From the NCBI GenBank assembly GCA_001873845.1, contig MNZY01000241.1, forward strand, positions 1 to 35,048: a stretch of 35,048 nt of DNA. The letters are read 5' to 3'. This stretch comes from Candidatus Altarchaeum sp. CG2_30_32_3053. Lineage in GTDB: Archaea; Altiarchaeota; Altiarchaeia; Altiarchaeales; Altiarchaeaceae. Under the pieces are notes generated by a model, which saw only the letters and a program-made list of their open reading frames with translations, was not told the DNA's origin and made no database searches. Positions 21,901-32,006 of this stretch are shown in pieces; within the stretch, counting starts at the first letter, position 1, and every line of letters begins with the position of its first letter. The position numbers and the translations under genes are program-made.

Positions 21901-22247
21901 GAGCAAAAGGGCCGGTCCAGATGCTTACAAGACAACCAACGGAAGGTAGGGCAAAGCATGGGGGCTTAAGATTTGGGGAAATGGAAAGGGACTGCTTAAT
22001 CGGGCATGGTGCATCTGCGGTCTTAAGAGACAGATTGCTTGAGGAGTCCGATAAAGTTAAAGTGCCTGTTTGTTCAAAATGTGGAGTAATAGCAATTCGT
22101 GATTATGAAAGAAACAAACTTTACTGTCCTGTTTGCAGGGACTCTCAGGTATACGAGGTTGAAATACCTTATGCTTTTAAACTTTTAGCTGCAGAACTAT
22201 TAGGATTAGGAATTGTTATAAGATTTAAATTAGAAGATAAAATTTAA
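18981..22247 (+). CDS. rpoB: DNA-directed RNA polymerase subunit B (unsplit)
   Basis: ALLSYKGYNMEDAIVIN, SRYGQKGVIGMI, RAKGPVQMLTRQPTEGRAKHGGLRFGEMERDCLIGHGAS, C-terminal zinc ribbon. Confidence 0.98.
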   Translation: MLRMTDFLDKDTIMKYQIDSYNWLIDEGLQQVINERKILPVNIEGYTLNLKKIKVVPLCKETEGGLKNRPVLEYRIKNITYHARMILTVEKISKKKDKWGNEKEESRDIDIVIGHIPIMLKSKICLLNKLSDDKLIAKGEDPEDPGGYFIINGNERVLIGVEDIAPNKIIVTFDDNLGKKSAMAKVSSVRHGFRSRTTVEKPENYPSISVSFPGAINVPFGFLSHALGLTNSEIMELFDEDTRAEILPTLTEESSDEAFKKLCRKISFGHAEEYQELRTEQTIDNFLLPHIGNNRKDRKAKAKFLAIMAKKAIRLLQKNRTEDDKDHYQNKRVRLAGDLLQELFRVSFSMLLKDIKYQLEKQYTRKRDVNVSNAVRSRTMDERIEFALATGNWTGGRSGISQVLDRTTFLSSISHRRRISLLLEKTRPHFEARDVHATQWGRVSANETPEGKNCGLVKNLTVGAIVSKERDDSKIREKLEKICSQSKYNTDVYVNGVLMGSHPEPGKLVENLREERRNGKIPYDTSIVYEEKNNEVQIYSDVGRVMRPLIVAKNLDKKANAMIKDVIEKKAKFENLVNKGVVEYLDAAEEEEAYIAITKDRLTKEHTHIEITPSILVSIAEGYIPFANYNSAPRVEMASAMAKQAVGIPTVSFPSRLDTLMHVMVYPQRPMVRTDISEIFHFDKMPAGQNFVVALLSYKGYNMEDAIVINQSSIERGMGRSTFYRTYTAEEVHYHGAQQDRFEIPKEDVEGHLSADVYKNLSSDGIILPETEFKGEDVLIGKTAPPRFLEEISMFGRIAERRREASVTANEMESGWVDSVVLTETDEGNTMVKIKTRSPKIPEIGDKMASRYGQKGVIGMIERHEDMPFTNEGIVPDLIMNPHAIPSRTTVGHLIEMLGGTAGCLDGRFIDGTTFENEKEKNLRTILEKSGFKNSGKQILYDGRTGEKIEAEIFIGVVYYQRLHHMVSNKIHIRAKGPVQMLTRQPTEGRAKHGGLRFGEMERDCLIGHGASAVLRDRLLEESDKVKVPVCSKCGVIAIRDYERNKLYCPVCRDSQVYEVEIPYAFKLLAAELLGLGIVIRFKLEDKI

Positions 22248-22281
22248 CCATAAAATTTAAAAATTTAAAATAAACATTAAA

Positions 22282-24798
22282 ATGTCTCTCCAAAAGAAGA
22301 TTGGGTCAGTACAGTTTGAACTGGCTTCGGAAGATCTTATAAGAAAATTATCTGTTGCAGAAATAAAGGATCCGACAACTTATTCGGATGATGGATACCC
22401 TGTGGTAGGGGGGTTGATGGATCCGCGACTTGGTGTGATTGACCCCGGAATAAAATGCAAAATATGCAATGGCAGAATGAGTGAGTGCCTTGGGCACATA
22501 GGACATATTGAACTTATAAGACCTGTTGTTCATATTGGTTATGCAAAAGAGATATTTAGAATATTAGAGTTGACCTGCAGGAAATGTGGCAAACTAAAAT
22601 TTACAGAAGATGAGAAGAAAAAATTTAAGGAAGCTGTTGATAATAATAAAGACCTTGCTATGAAAATAGAAAGTGAAGTAAAGAAGAGGAATGAGGAATC
22701 GTGCCGGCATTGCGGGGAAGAACCAATGAAAATAAAATTTGTAAAGCCATATTCGTATTATTATCTTGTAGGAAAAGAAGAAGAATATCCCATATTAATA
22801 ACAGATATTGAAGAGTGGCTTAAGAAAATCAAAGACGAGGATATGGAATATTTAAGAATAAGGGTCAGGCCTGAAAATATGATTTTAAGGGCTCTGCCTG
22901 TTATGTCAATACTTTCAAGACCTTCCATAACCTTGGAATCATCTACGAGAAGTGAAGATGATTTGACGCATAAGCTTGTGGACATATTGAGGATAAATGA
23001 AAGAATAAAGGCAACAATTGATTCCGGGGCACCGCAGATTATAATTGAGGACCTATGGAACTTATTACAATACCATGTGGCAACATATTTTGACAATGAA
23101 TTGAGCGGCGTTCCTCCTGCAAGACACAGAAGCGGACGGCCTTTAAAAACAATATGCCAGCGGTTAAAGGGAAAGGAAGGGCGGTTTAGAAATAATCTTT
23201 CCGGAAAAAGGGTAAATTTTTCAGCGAGAACAGTGATAAGTCCTGACCCGAATATAGATATTGATGAACTGGGTGTTCCGGAACTTATTGCAAAAGAAAT
23301 GTCTGTTCCAGAGAGGGCAAATGAATACAATATAGAAATATTGAGAAAATACATATTAAACGGAGGCAATTATCCTGGTGCATCCAAAATTGTTACAGGT
23401 GATGGAAAAAGTAAGAGAATCCTGGAAATCAATAAAGAAGAGCTCGCAAAGGGCTTAAACGCAGGAGACCTTGTTGAAAGACACATTATGAACGGAGACA
23501 TTGTAATATTTAACAGGCAGCCATCGCTTCATATCGTCTCTATGATGTGTCACAAAGTCAGGATTATGAAAGGAAGAACATTCAGAATAAATCCCGCTGT
23601 TTGTGCACCATATAATGCGGACTTCGATGGAGATGAAATGAATATGCATGTGTGTCAAAGCGAGGAAGCAGTTGTAGAGGAGGAGGTCTTAATGAAAATT
23701 AACCAGCACATTATATCACCAAGATATGGTGGGCCAATCATAGGGGGAAGACATGACCATGTTTCAGGAACGTATCTTTTAAGTAACAAAGAAAAAATCT
23801 CAAGAGAAACGGCATTACAAATAACAGGCGGGATTGTGGAACTTCCGGAAGAAAAGGCGGACTTTACCGGAAAGGAAATATTTTCATTATTGCTGCCAAA
23901 AGATATAAATGTTGCTTATGTAAATAAATTTAATGAGAAGATAATAATAGAGGATGGAAAATTAAAGGAAGGGAGCATTGATGCAGAAAGCATGGCAGGG
24001 GAGTTGATAATGGAATTATTCAATAAGTATGGCGCAGATGCAGCAGCGGATTTTATAAATAAATCAACAAGGATGGCAATCAGAGTATTAGAAATATACG
24101 GGCTTACATTAGGAATTGACTCAACTGACATGAAAGGTGATGCGGTACAAAAAATAAACAACCTGCTGGATGAGGCAGAAAATAAAATTGCAGAATATAT
24201 AATTCAAAAGGAAAAAGGGGAATTAAAGCCAATAGTCGGAAAGTCACTGGAAGATGCCCTGGAGGACTACATAATGATAGAGCTTAGTAAGGCCAGAGAT
24301 AAATGTGGAAAGATTGCTGCATCCTCACTTGTTGATACAACCCCTATAATTATGGCAAAGACGGGCGCAAGGGGTAGTTTGCTTAATGTTACACAAATGT
24401 CCGCAACAGTCGGACAACAGGCAGTCAGGGGAAAAAGAATAAAAAGAGGGTATATAGACAGAACATTATCTTCATTTAAGAGACATGACTTTTCACCTTC
24501 GGCGTGCGGTTTTGTCAGGTCATCATTTAAGGATGGAATAAGTCCAACGGAATATTTCTTTCATGCAATGGGAGGAAGGGAAACACTGGTTGATACCGCA
24601 ATTAGAACAGGAAGAAGCGGATATTTGCAAAGGCGGCTTATAAACTCTTTACTTGACCTAAAGGTTGATGAAAACAGGGCTGTGCGGGACAGCGGTGGAA
24701 ATATCATCCAGTTTTTGTATGGTGAAGATGGCGTAGATGTTTCACGAAAGACACTGCTCTATAAAAAAGAAAAAGATGTCTTTGAATGGTTTTCATAA
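22282..24798 (+). CDS. rpoA1: DNA-directed RNA polymerase subunit A'
   Basis: CKICNGRMSECLGHIGHIEL, YNADFDGDEMNMHVCQSEEA catalytic motif, KRHDFSPSACGFVRSSFKDGISPTEYFFHAMGGRE. Confidence 0.98.
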   Translation: MSLQKKIGSVQFELASEDLIRKLSVAEIKDPTTYSDDGYPVVGGLMDPRLGVIDPGIKCKICNGRMSECLGHIGHIELIRPVVHIGYAKEIFRILELTCRKCGKLKFTEDEKKKFKEAVDNNKDLAMKIESEVKKRNEESCRHCGEEPMKIKFVKPYSYYYLVGKEEEYPILITDIEEWLKKIKDEDMEYLRIRVRPENMILRALPVMSILSRPSITLESSTRSEDDLTHKLVDILRINERIKATIDSGAPQIIIEDLWNLLQYHVATYFDNELSGVPPARHRSGRPLKTICQRLKGKEGRFRNNLSGKRVNFSARTVISPDPNIDIDELGVPELIAKEMSVPERANEYNIEILRKYILNGGNYPGASKIVTGDGKSKRILEINKEELAKGLNAGDLVERHIMNGDIVIFNRQPSLHIVSMMCHKVRIMKGRTFRINPAVCAPYNADFDGDEMNMHVCQSEEAVVEEEVLMKINQHIISPRYGGPIIGGRHDHVSGTYLLSNKEKISRETALQITGGIVELPEEKADFTGKEIFSLLLPKDINVAYVNKFNEKIIIEDGKLKEGSIDAESMAGELIMELFNKYGADAAADFINKSTRMAIRVLEIYGLTLGIDSTDMKGDAVQKINNLLDEAENKIAEYIIQKEKGELKPIVGKSLEDALEDYIMIELSKARDKCGKIAASSLVDTTPIIMAKTGARGSLLNVTQMSATVGQQAVRGKRIKRGYIDRTLSSFKRHDFSPSACGFVRSSFKDGISPTEYFFHAMGGRETLVDTAIRTGRSGYLQRRLINSLLDLKVDENRAVRDSGGNIIQFLYGEDGVDVSRKTLLYKKEKDVFEWFS

Positions 24799-24816
24799 AA
24801 TTTAAAATAATTGTAA

Positions 24817-25920
<1,104 letters not shown>

Positions 25921-26033
25921 AAAAGCAATAAAATTTTATTTTTATTATTTATTTATTTAATATTTAAGTTCTAATTATATATAAATTTTTAATTTAGATA
26001 ATTAACAGATTAAAAGATACTAGCTATTTTGAA

Positions 26034-26324
26034 ATGGATTTGAAAACAGCATTAAGCGTTTGTGTTAAAACAGGCAAAACATATTTGGGAAAGAAAGAAA
26101 CAATGCGCGCGTTATTGGTGGGAAATCCCAAAAAAGTAATTATAAGTAATGATTGCAGGGATAAAAACAGGATAGAATATTACTGTAAACTTTCGGGTAC
26201 TGATCATATAGGGGTTAATTTAAGCAGTTTGACATTGGGAGAATATTGCGGGAAACCGTTTCCTATTTCATCATTGACAATAATTAATCCAGGAGATTCA
26301 AATATCTTAGATATGAAAGAGTGA
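26034..26324 (+). CDS. rpl30e: 50S ribosomal protein L30e-like
   Basis: LSVCVKTGKTYLGKKETMRALLVGNPKKVIISNDC; position between rpoA2 and nusA. Confidence 0.9.
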   Translation: MDLKTALSVCVKTGKTYLGKKETMRALLVGNPKKVIISNDCRDKNRIEYYCKLSGTDHIGVNLSSLTLGEYCGKPFPISSLTIINPGDSNILDMKE

Positions 26325-26911
26325 ATACTATAAGGTGGAGTGCGGACGATATAAAGAACATGACCTTGTTTGAAATACTTACTGGTGTGTCCGCCAGGGA
26401 TTGTGTTAGCGTTGGGGATGCTATGGGATTTTTAGTTGATGAAAATGATATGGGGATGGCAATTGGCAGAAATGGCGAGAGTATAGATAAAGTTAGAGGC
26501 AAGTTGGGAAAGCAGGTATTTTTAATGCAATATTCATCAGATATACAAAAATTTATAATGTATTCATTGCATCCTGCTTATGTTAAAAGTGTGAGGATTT
26601 TAGATACAACAAACGGGAAAATTGCATCAGCAGATATATCTAAGGAAGACTATAAAAAAGCAGTTGGTGAAGGTAATAAAAAGATTGCAATAGCGAAATT
26701 GTTTGCCCAGAGGATGTTCGATATATCAGATATTATTATAAAAACAGACATGTCTGAGATGCCTCACCAGAATAGAAATATTCCGCGGTTCAACAGTAAT
26801 TTTAGAAGAGGCGAGACCTTTAGAAAAGAGCAGGCGTATGATAGAGGAGATATAAATTTTTCGCACAAAAAAACCGACAAAGGAGACAGAGGACACAAAT
26901 TTAACAAGTAA
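26321..26911 (+). CDS. nusA: NusA-like KH-domain transcription factor
   Basis: DCVSVGDAMGFLVDENDMGMAIGRNGESIDKVRGKLGKQVFL; 4-nt overlap with rpl30e; R/D/K-rich tail. Confidence 0.88.
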   Translation: MNTIRWSADDIKNMTLFEILTGVSARDCVSVGDAMGFLVDENDMGMAIGRNGESIDKVRGKLGKQVFLMQYSSDIQKFIMYSLHPAYVKSVRILDTTNGKIASADISKEDYKKAVGEGNKKIAIAKLFAQRMFDISDIIIKTDMSEMPHQNRNIPRFNSNFRRGETFRKEQAYDRGDINFSHKKTDKGDRGHKFNK

Positions 26912-26958
26912 TAAAGTAACAGGTAATAAACAGGCAGTAAAAATATTATTGTCTGAAA

Positions 26959-27084
26959 ATGGATGAGGACTTTGTATCTGCGCTCGTAGATGCAGTTAAA
27001 GTAATTATAAGTAATTATGCTCTTTGTTGTGATAGTTGTTGTATTGTGGTTTTTAATATTGCAGATAAATCAGATAGTTTTTAA
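26959..27084 (+). pseudogene. frameshifted paralog of the downstream 32-aa micro-membrane protein
   Basis: MDEDFVSALVDAVKVII then, in a shifted frame, IMLFVVIVVVLWFLILQ; DNA gtgatagttgttgtattgtggtttttaat resembles the downstream gene's gtgatacttgtaatgtggtttttaat. Confidence 0.55.
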
Positions 27085-27133
27085 TATTGCAGATAAATCA
27101 GATAGTTTTTAATATTGCAGATAAATCAGATAT
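27050..27133. repeat. 28-bp tandem repeat x3
   Basis: tttttaatattgcagataaatcagatag at 27050, 27078, 27106. Confidence 0.95.
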
Positions 27134-27163
27134 TTAAAATTTATAAACTTAAAATTTAAAACA

Positions 27164-27207
27164 TAAATTTAACCAACAATAAATTTAACCAACAATAAAT
27201 TTAACCA
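27164..27207. repeat. 16-bp tandem repeat, 2.75 copies
   Basis: taaatttaaccaacaa at 27164 and 27180, partial at 27196, immediately before the microprotein ATG. Confidence 0.9.
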
Positions 27208-27209
27208 AA

Positions 27210-27308
27210 ATGGATGAGGACCTTGTATCACTTACTGTAGGAGGTGTTATAACCGTCGTGTGGGTGATACTTGTAATGTGGTTTTTAATGGTTGCATTTG
27301 GAATTTAA
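27210..27308 (+). CDS. 32-aa single-TM microprotein
   Basis: MDEDLVSLTVGGVITVVWVILVMWFLMVAFGI*; below the ORF-track cutoff; acidic N-terminus then one hydrophobic helix; upstream paralog. Confidence 0.6.
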   Translation: MDEDLVSLTVGGVITVVWVILVMWFLMVAFGI

Positions 27309-27351
27309 GAAAGTAAAAAAGCAATTTGAAAATAATAAATTAATAAATTTG

Positions 27352-27390
27352 GTGCATTATATTTTAGTGCATTATATTTTAGTGCATTAT
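27352..27390. repeat. 15-bp tandem repeat, 2.6 copies
   Basis: gtgcattatatttta at 27352, 27367, partial at 27382. Confidence 0.9.
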
Positions 27391-27485
27391 GTGATAGAGT
27401 AATTGCTTTTTAAAATTTTGCCTATAAATTTTCACAGAAATAAGGAATAAATTTAATTTTTACCTGGTTATTTTATATATTTATT

Positions 27486-27782
27486 TCACTTTATATTACA
27501 TTCGCACGGATTTTTTCTGCATTTTGGACAGCCATTTTCATACTTGTTAATTACACATTTTTCAATATCAATTCCGTACAAATTTGCCTCCGAACACAAC
27601 CACGCAAACACATCAGCGAATTCTGCTTCCATTGCTTCGTTTTTCTTATCACTTTTCCTGATTTCTTTTGCTAATTCCCCGATTTCTTCTATCAGCCAGA
27701 TAAATGTTTTTTCCTTTCCTCGCTTTGAATCATTGTCAAAATAAATTTCCTTTATATGCCTTTGAAATTCGGAAATTTCCAT
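27486..27782 (-). CDS. MazG-like nucleotide pyrophosphohydrolase with C-terminal Cys cluster
   Basis: FIWLIEEIGELAKEIRK, EAEFADVFAWLCSEAN; CPKCRKNPCEC tail. Confidence 0.85.
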   Translation of the reverse strand: MEISEFQRHIKEIYFDNDSKRGKEKTFIWLIEEIGELAKEIRKSDKKNEAMEAEFADVFAWLCSEANLYGIDIEKCVINKYENGCPKCRKNPCECNIK

Positions 27783-27820
27783 TTAAAAAATTTAAAAATT
27801 TTCTACATAAATTATAAAAT

Positions 27821-28666
27821 TTATTTCACAAAGGACAAAATACCTTCCCTGATTATCTTTGTCGCTGTCATTGCAGTTATTCCACTCACATCAATCATAG
27901 GATTTACCTCAACGACATCAAAGCCAACAATATCAAAATTTTTTAATGAATCTAAAATTTTAAACATATCGTTTGAAGTTATTCCTCCTGGTTCGGGTGT
28001 TCCGACACCAGGGGCATAAGCCGGGTCAAGCACATCTATATCAATCGTCAGATAAACCTTTTTGTCTATATTTAGTTCATCCAGGATCTCTAAAATTTGA
28101 GGTGTGTCGTATTTATGAAGCGGGAAAAAATTCGTCTTTTCTGCAAATTTTTGTTCTTCTTCATCGCTTGACCTTATTCCGAATTGATATATATTTTCAA
28201 AGCCAATATCGTTCCCGATTAAATTCATAACGCATGCGTGGGAAAATTTTTCAAAACCATATTTTGTTCTTAAATCAGCATGGGCATCAAATTGTATCAC
28301 TGCGACATCTTTATAAATTTCTTTCAGCGCCTTTACGATTCCATAACTTACAGTATGCTCTCCACCAAGTCCGACTATAAATTTGTCTGATTTTGATAAC
28401 TCTCTTATTCGTTCGGAAATTTCAGAGATAACATGCTGTGGATTTGTATAAAATCTTGTATCTCCTGCATCAAAAATTTTTATGTCTCCGATGCTTCTTT
28501 CAAGTGCCATGCTGTAAAATTCCAGATTGTACGATGCGTCTCTTATTGCTCTTGGCCCAAGTCGTGTTCCTGGTTTAAAACTGGTTGTTGAATCAAATGG
28601 CATTCCGAATATACATGCATCAGCATCTTCTTTTTCCGAATTGGCAAATAAAAATTTATCTCCCAT
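27821..28666 (-). CDS. speB: agmatinase / ureohydrolase
   Basis: VGLGGEHTVSYG, VIQFDAHADLR, TIDIDVLDPAYAPGVGTPEPGG. Confidence 0.95.
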   Translation of the reverse strand: MGDKFLFANSEKEDADACIFGMPFDSTTSFKPGTRLGPRAIRDASYNLEFYSMALERSIGDIKIFDAGDTRFYTNPQHVISEISERIRELSKSDKFIVGLGGEHTVSYGIVKALKEIYKDVAVIQFDAHADLRTKYGFEKFSHACVMNLIGNDIGFENIYQFGIRSSDEEEQKFAEKTNFFPLHKYDTPQILEILDELNIDKKVYLTIDIDVLDPAYAPGVGTPEPGGITSNDMFKILDSLKNFDIVGFDVVEVNPMIDVSGITAMTATKIIREGILSFVK

Positions 28667-28701
28667 TTTAAATAAGCGGATAAAATTAAGGGGTTATTTA
28701 A

Positions 28702-28795
28702 AAATCTTAAAGATTTGCAAATATCCAAACGAAGTGAAACGATTGCCAAAATCAACAGATTTTGAAAATCTCCGAGCAACAGCGAGGTGATTGCC
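28702..28795 (+). repeat. two tandem bipartite hairpin-core units
   Basis: AAATCTT-a-AAGATTT + gcaaatatc + CAAACGAAGTGAAACGATTGCC; then CAAAATC-aaca-GATTTTG + aaaatctc + CGAGCAACAGCGAGGTGATTGCC. Confidence 0.65.
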
Positions 28796-28856
28796 AAATT
28801 TAAAAATTGCAGGATTTCAAATTTTAATAAATTTTTTCAATATAAAAATTTTATTC

Positions 28857-28888
28857 TACAAATTTAATTAACTACAAATTTAATTAAC
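28857..28888. repeat. 16-bp tandem repeat x2
   Basis: tacaaatttaattaac twice. Confidence 0.9.
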
Positions 28889-28966
28889 TTTTCGGATGAT
28901 GATATTGACCTATTCTGAAACGCCTTACAGACATAATTAAGAGATATATTTTGTGATGAAAAACAG

Positions 28967-30469
28967 GTGTCTGACGAAAATTTAGATAGTTTATTAAAAA
29001 TCGGAAAATTTAAACGCATAAAAATTATAGAAAGTATGGAAAAGCCAAAAAATGTATTGATTATTGGTTCGGGGCCAATACTAATCGGACAGGCAGCGGA
29101 ATTTGATTACAGCGGAACACAGGCATGCCTGACATTAAAAGAAGAAGGTATTAAGACAATACTTATAAATCCAAATCCTGCCACAATAATGACAGATAGT
29201 GATATTGCTGATCGGATATATATTGAGCCGCTGACAGTTGAAATTTTAGAGAAGATTATTGAAAGAGAAAAGATTGACGGGATTTTATCTACGATGGGCG
29301 GCCAGATAGGATTAAATCTATCTATGGAATTGCAGGATGCGGGAATTTTGGACAAGTATAATGTAAAGATTTTAGGAACACCAGTTGAAGCAATCAGAAA
29401 CGGGGAAGACAGAGAAAGATTTGCCAATTTAATGAAAAAAATCAGTGAAAATATTCCTGTAAGTAAGGCAGTCTCATCTGTTGAAGAGGCAAAAAATTTT
29501 GCAGAAGAAATTTCTTATCCTGTTATTGTCCGACCTGGATTTACGCTCGGGGGAACAGGCGGAGGAATCGCGCATAATGACAATGAGATTGAAAAAATCG
29601 CTAAAAACGGACTTTATTATAGTTTGAATCATCAGGTTTTGATAGAAAAGAGTATATATGGCTGGTATGAATATGAATATGAGGTTGTCAGGGATAACAA
29701 AGATAATTGTGTTATTATTTGCAGTATGGAAAATGTTGATCCTGTTGGAATTCATACCGGAGAAAGTATTGTTGTAGCACCTTCACAGACATTAACCGAT
29801 AATGATAACAGAGTCCTTAAAGAAGCATCTGTAAAAATAGTAAGGGCATTGGATGTCAGGGGTGGTTGTAATGTTCAGTTCGGAGTCCATCCGGAAACAA
29901 TGGAGCATATTGTTATTGAGGTAAATCCGAGAATGTCAAGGTCTTCCGCACTGGCATCCAAAGCAACCGGTTATCCAATCGCGAGAATTGCCACAAAAAT
30001 TGCAATAGGAAAAAATTTAGATGAAATTCCAAATGCTATTACAAAAAAGACAATGGCATTCTTTGAGCCTGCACTTGACTATGTCGTTGTGAAAATTCCA
30101 AGATGGCCGTTTGATAAATTCAGGACTGCTGATAAACACATTGGAACGCAGATGAAAAGCACTGGAGAGGTTATGGCCATTGGCAGAAATTTTGAAGAGG
30201 CGTTTCAGAAGGCAATAAGAAGCTTGGATATAAAAAAATACGGGCTTGAAAACATAAGCGACGATATTGACGAAATACGGAAAAATCTGATTAATCCGAC
30301 AGATGACAGGATGTTTTATATTTACAGTGCTTTTGGATTTATGGGCGTTGATGAAATTTGTGAACTGACAAAGATAAGTAAATTTTTCATTGAAAAGATA
30401 AAGCATATTTATGATTTGGAAAATGAGGTAATTAAAATATTGGGTGCTGACCCACTAAAATCAGGATAA
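28967..30469 (+). CDS. carB: carbamoyl-phosphate synthase large subunit, N-terminal half
   Basis: [79 protein letters not shown]; start may be the Met at 29036; second ATP-grasp half absent from the window. Confidence 0.93.
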   Translation: MSDENLDSLLKIGKFKRIKIIESMEKPKNVLIIGSGPILIGQAAEFDYSGTQACLTLKEEGIKTILINPNPATIMTDSDIADRIYIEPLTVEILEKIIEREKIDGILSTMGGQIGLNLSMELQDAGILDKYNVKILGTPVEAIRNGEDRERFANLMKKISENIPVSKAVSSVEEAKNFAEEISYPVIVRPGFTLGGTGGGIAHNDNEIEKIAKNGLYYSLNHQVLIEKSIYGWYEYEYEVVRDNKDNCVIICSMENVDPVGIHTGESIVVAPSQTLTDNDNRVLKEASVKIVRALDVRGGCNVQFGVHPETMEHIVIEVNPRMSRSSALASKATGYPIARIATKIAIGKNLDEIPNAITKKTMAFFEPALDYVVVKIPRWPFDKFRTADKHIGTQMKSTGEVMAIGRNFEEAFQKAIRSLDIKKYGLENISDDIDEIRKNLINPTDDRMFYIYSAFGFMGVDEICELTKISKFFIEKIKHIYDLENEVIKILGADPLKSG

Positions 30470-30477
30470 TTATATTT
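30443..30477. repeat. dispersed repeat, inverted copy of 11082-11116
   Basis: GGTGCTGACCCACTAAAATCAGGATAATTATATTT versus revcomp GGTGCTGACCCACTAAAATTGGGATAATTATATATT. Confidence 0.8.
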
Positions 30478-30705
30478 GATCAATATTGGGAGGCAATCCG
30501 CTCTTATTTTATGTAGGTACGAGGGCAATTTACCCACACTTATTGAGCAAGTCCATTAATTCCTATTAATTGACGCCTATTTTTTATGATGATTTGGAAA
30601 TATATGCTATAAAATAAAAATTTCGTATTTTTTTGGCGGCCGAATAGTTACTAAAATTTAACCAGAATATAATTAATTGGACATTCAATTACAATAACTC
30701 TTAAA

Positions 30706-31641
30706 ATGATTCATTCATCAGCACCCGGAAAACTAATGCTCTTCGGAGAACACAGCGTTGTTTATGGAAATCCGTGTATAGCAACGAGTATTAATAAACG
30801 ACTTGATGTTTATTTAGATGATAAAAAAAATGAAGTTATGAATCCTCCGATAATTGATGCACTCGGAATCAGGGCAAAATTTCCTTCTGATTGGACACAG
30901 CACAAATTTTTAAATTTAACCATTGCGAAATTTTTTGAGAAATACGGGCGCAAAAATTTTGAACTGACAACAAAACCGATACCGAAGGGATTAGGCAGTT
31001 CATCTGCGGTTGTTGCTGCAGCAGTAAAAGCACTTTCAGTCCTTTATAACTTAACAATGATGGATGACGAAATTTTTAAATTTTCTTATGAAATAGTCAA
31101 AGAAGGCCAGAACGGAAAAGCATCTGGCTATGATATTGCTGTTGCTGTCTATGGCGGGACAATAATGTATGAAAACAAATATGGATGCATTAAGATAAAG
31201 AAATTAACGAATATTAAAAATTTAATCGCTATTGATACAGGTGTTAAGTCCTCAACAACAGACATTGTCAGGGAAATTTCCGAAAAAAAAAGAAATTGCC
31301 AACAAATTTTTGACGGAATTTTTAAAATTATAAACAAAATCGTTGATGAAGGCGAAAAGAAAATAACCAACGAAAATTACGAAGGTCTCGGCGAACTGAT
31401 GAATATAAATCACGGAATTTTAAATGCGATGGGATTAAGCACTTCTGAAATTGAAATTTTAATTAATGAAATAATGCCATACTGTTACGGGGCAAAAATT
31501 TCAGGTGCGGGAAGAGGTGATTATATAATAGCAATTTGTAAGGATTCATACAGGGAAAATTTAATGAATTATCTGCGCGGGAGAAAAATTGAATATTTTG
31601 AAATTTTGCAGGATAAAGGGATTAATGTTGAAATTTGGTAA
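30706..31641 (+). CDS. mvk: mevalonate kinase (GHMP kinase)
   Basis: SAPGKLMLFGEHSVVYGNPCIA, PIPKGLGSSSAVVAAAVKAL, GAKISGAGRGDYIIAI. Confidence 0.94.
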   Translation: MIHSSAPGKLMLFGEHSVVYGNPCIATSINKRLDVYLDDKKNEVMNPPIIDALGIRAKFPSDWTQHKFLNLTIAKFFEKYGRKNFELTTKPIPKGLGSSSAVVAAAVKALSVLYNLTMMDDEIFKFSYEIVKEGQNGKASGYDIAVAVYGGTIMYENKYGCIKIKKLTNIKNLIAIDTGVKSSTTDIVREISEKKRNCQQIFDGIFKIINKIVDEGEKKITNENYEGLGELMNINHGILNAMGLSTSEIEILINEIMPYCYGAKISGAGRGDYIIAICKDSYRENLMNYLRGRKIEYFEILQDKGINVEIW

Positions 31642-31951
31642 CTACTCAGGAGGTAGGAAATTTACATCTGAAAATTTCAAAAAAATACGATTTTAAAATT
31701 TATGAAATTTCAAAAGACACGAACGAAGTGAGTGGAACAAAGTGAGCGTAAAAATCAAAAATTTACCTATAATTTTTTTAGGGTGGCTGAGTAGTTACAG
31801 GAAATTTACCTCTGAAAATTTCAAAAGACACGAACGAAGTGAGTGGAACAAAGTGAGCGTAAAAATCAAAAATTTACCTATAATTTTCAAAATGAAATTT
31901 TGTAAATATCCGAATGATAGTGAGCGTATTTTTTAGGGGCTGAGTAGTTAC
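31638..31951 (+). repeat. compound repeat block with three bipartite hairpin-core units
   Basis: ~71-bp near-identical segments 31706-31776 and 31817-31887; a third unit at 31888-31926; GTAACTACTCA at 31638 and inverted TGAGTAGTTAC at 31788 and 31941. Confidence 0.85.
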
Positions 31952-32006
31952 GAAATTTGTTGAAATAAGATTTATAAAATGGATTTATAATTTTAATTTT
32001 TATAAA

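Noticed and set aside
21182-23369. Long minus-strand ORFs inside rpoB and rpoA1 (175 aa and 202 aa)
   Set aside because: Shadow ORFs of conserved RNA polymerase genes; composition typical of antisense reading.
27486-27530. Cys-rich CPKCRKNPCEC tail of the MazG-like protein as unusual
   Set aside because: As far as I recall, similar C-terminal Cys clusters occur in other MazG-like proteins; not clearly novel.
31742-31936. 64-aa ORF MSVKIKNLPIIFLGWLSSYRKFTSENFKRHERSEWNKVSVKIKNLPIIF
   Set aside because: Pure translation of the tandem repeat block; the internal peptide repeat follows the DNA repeat.
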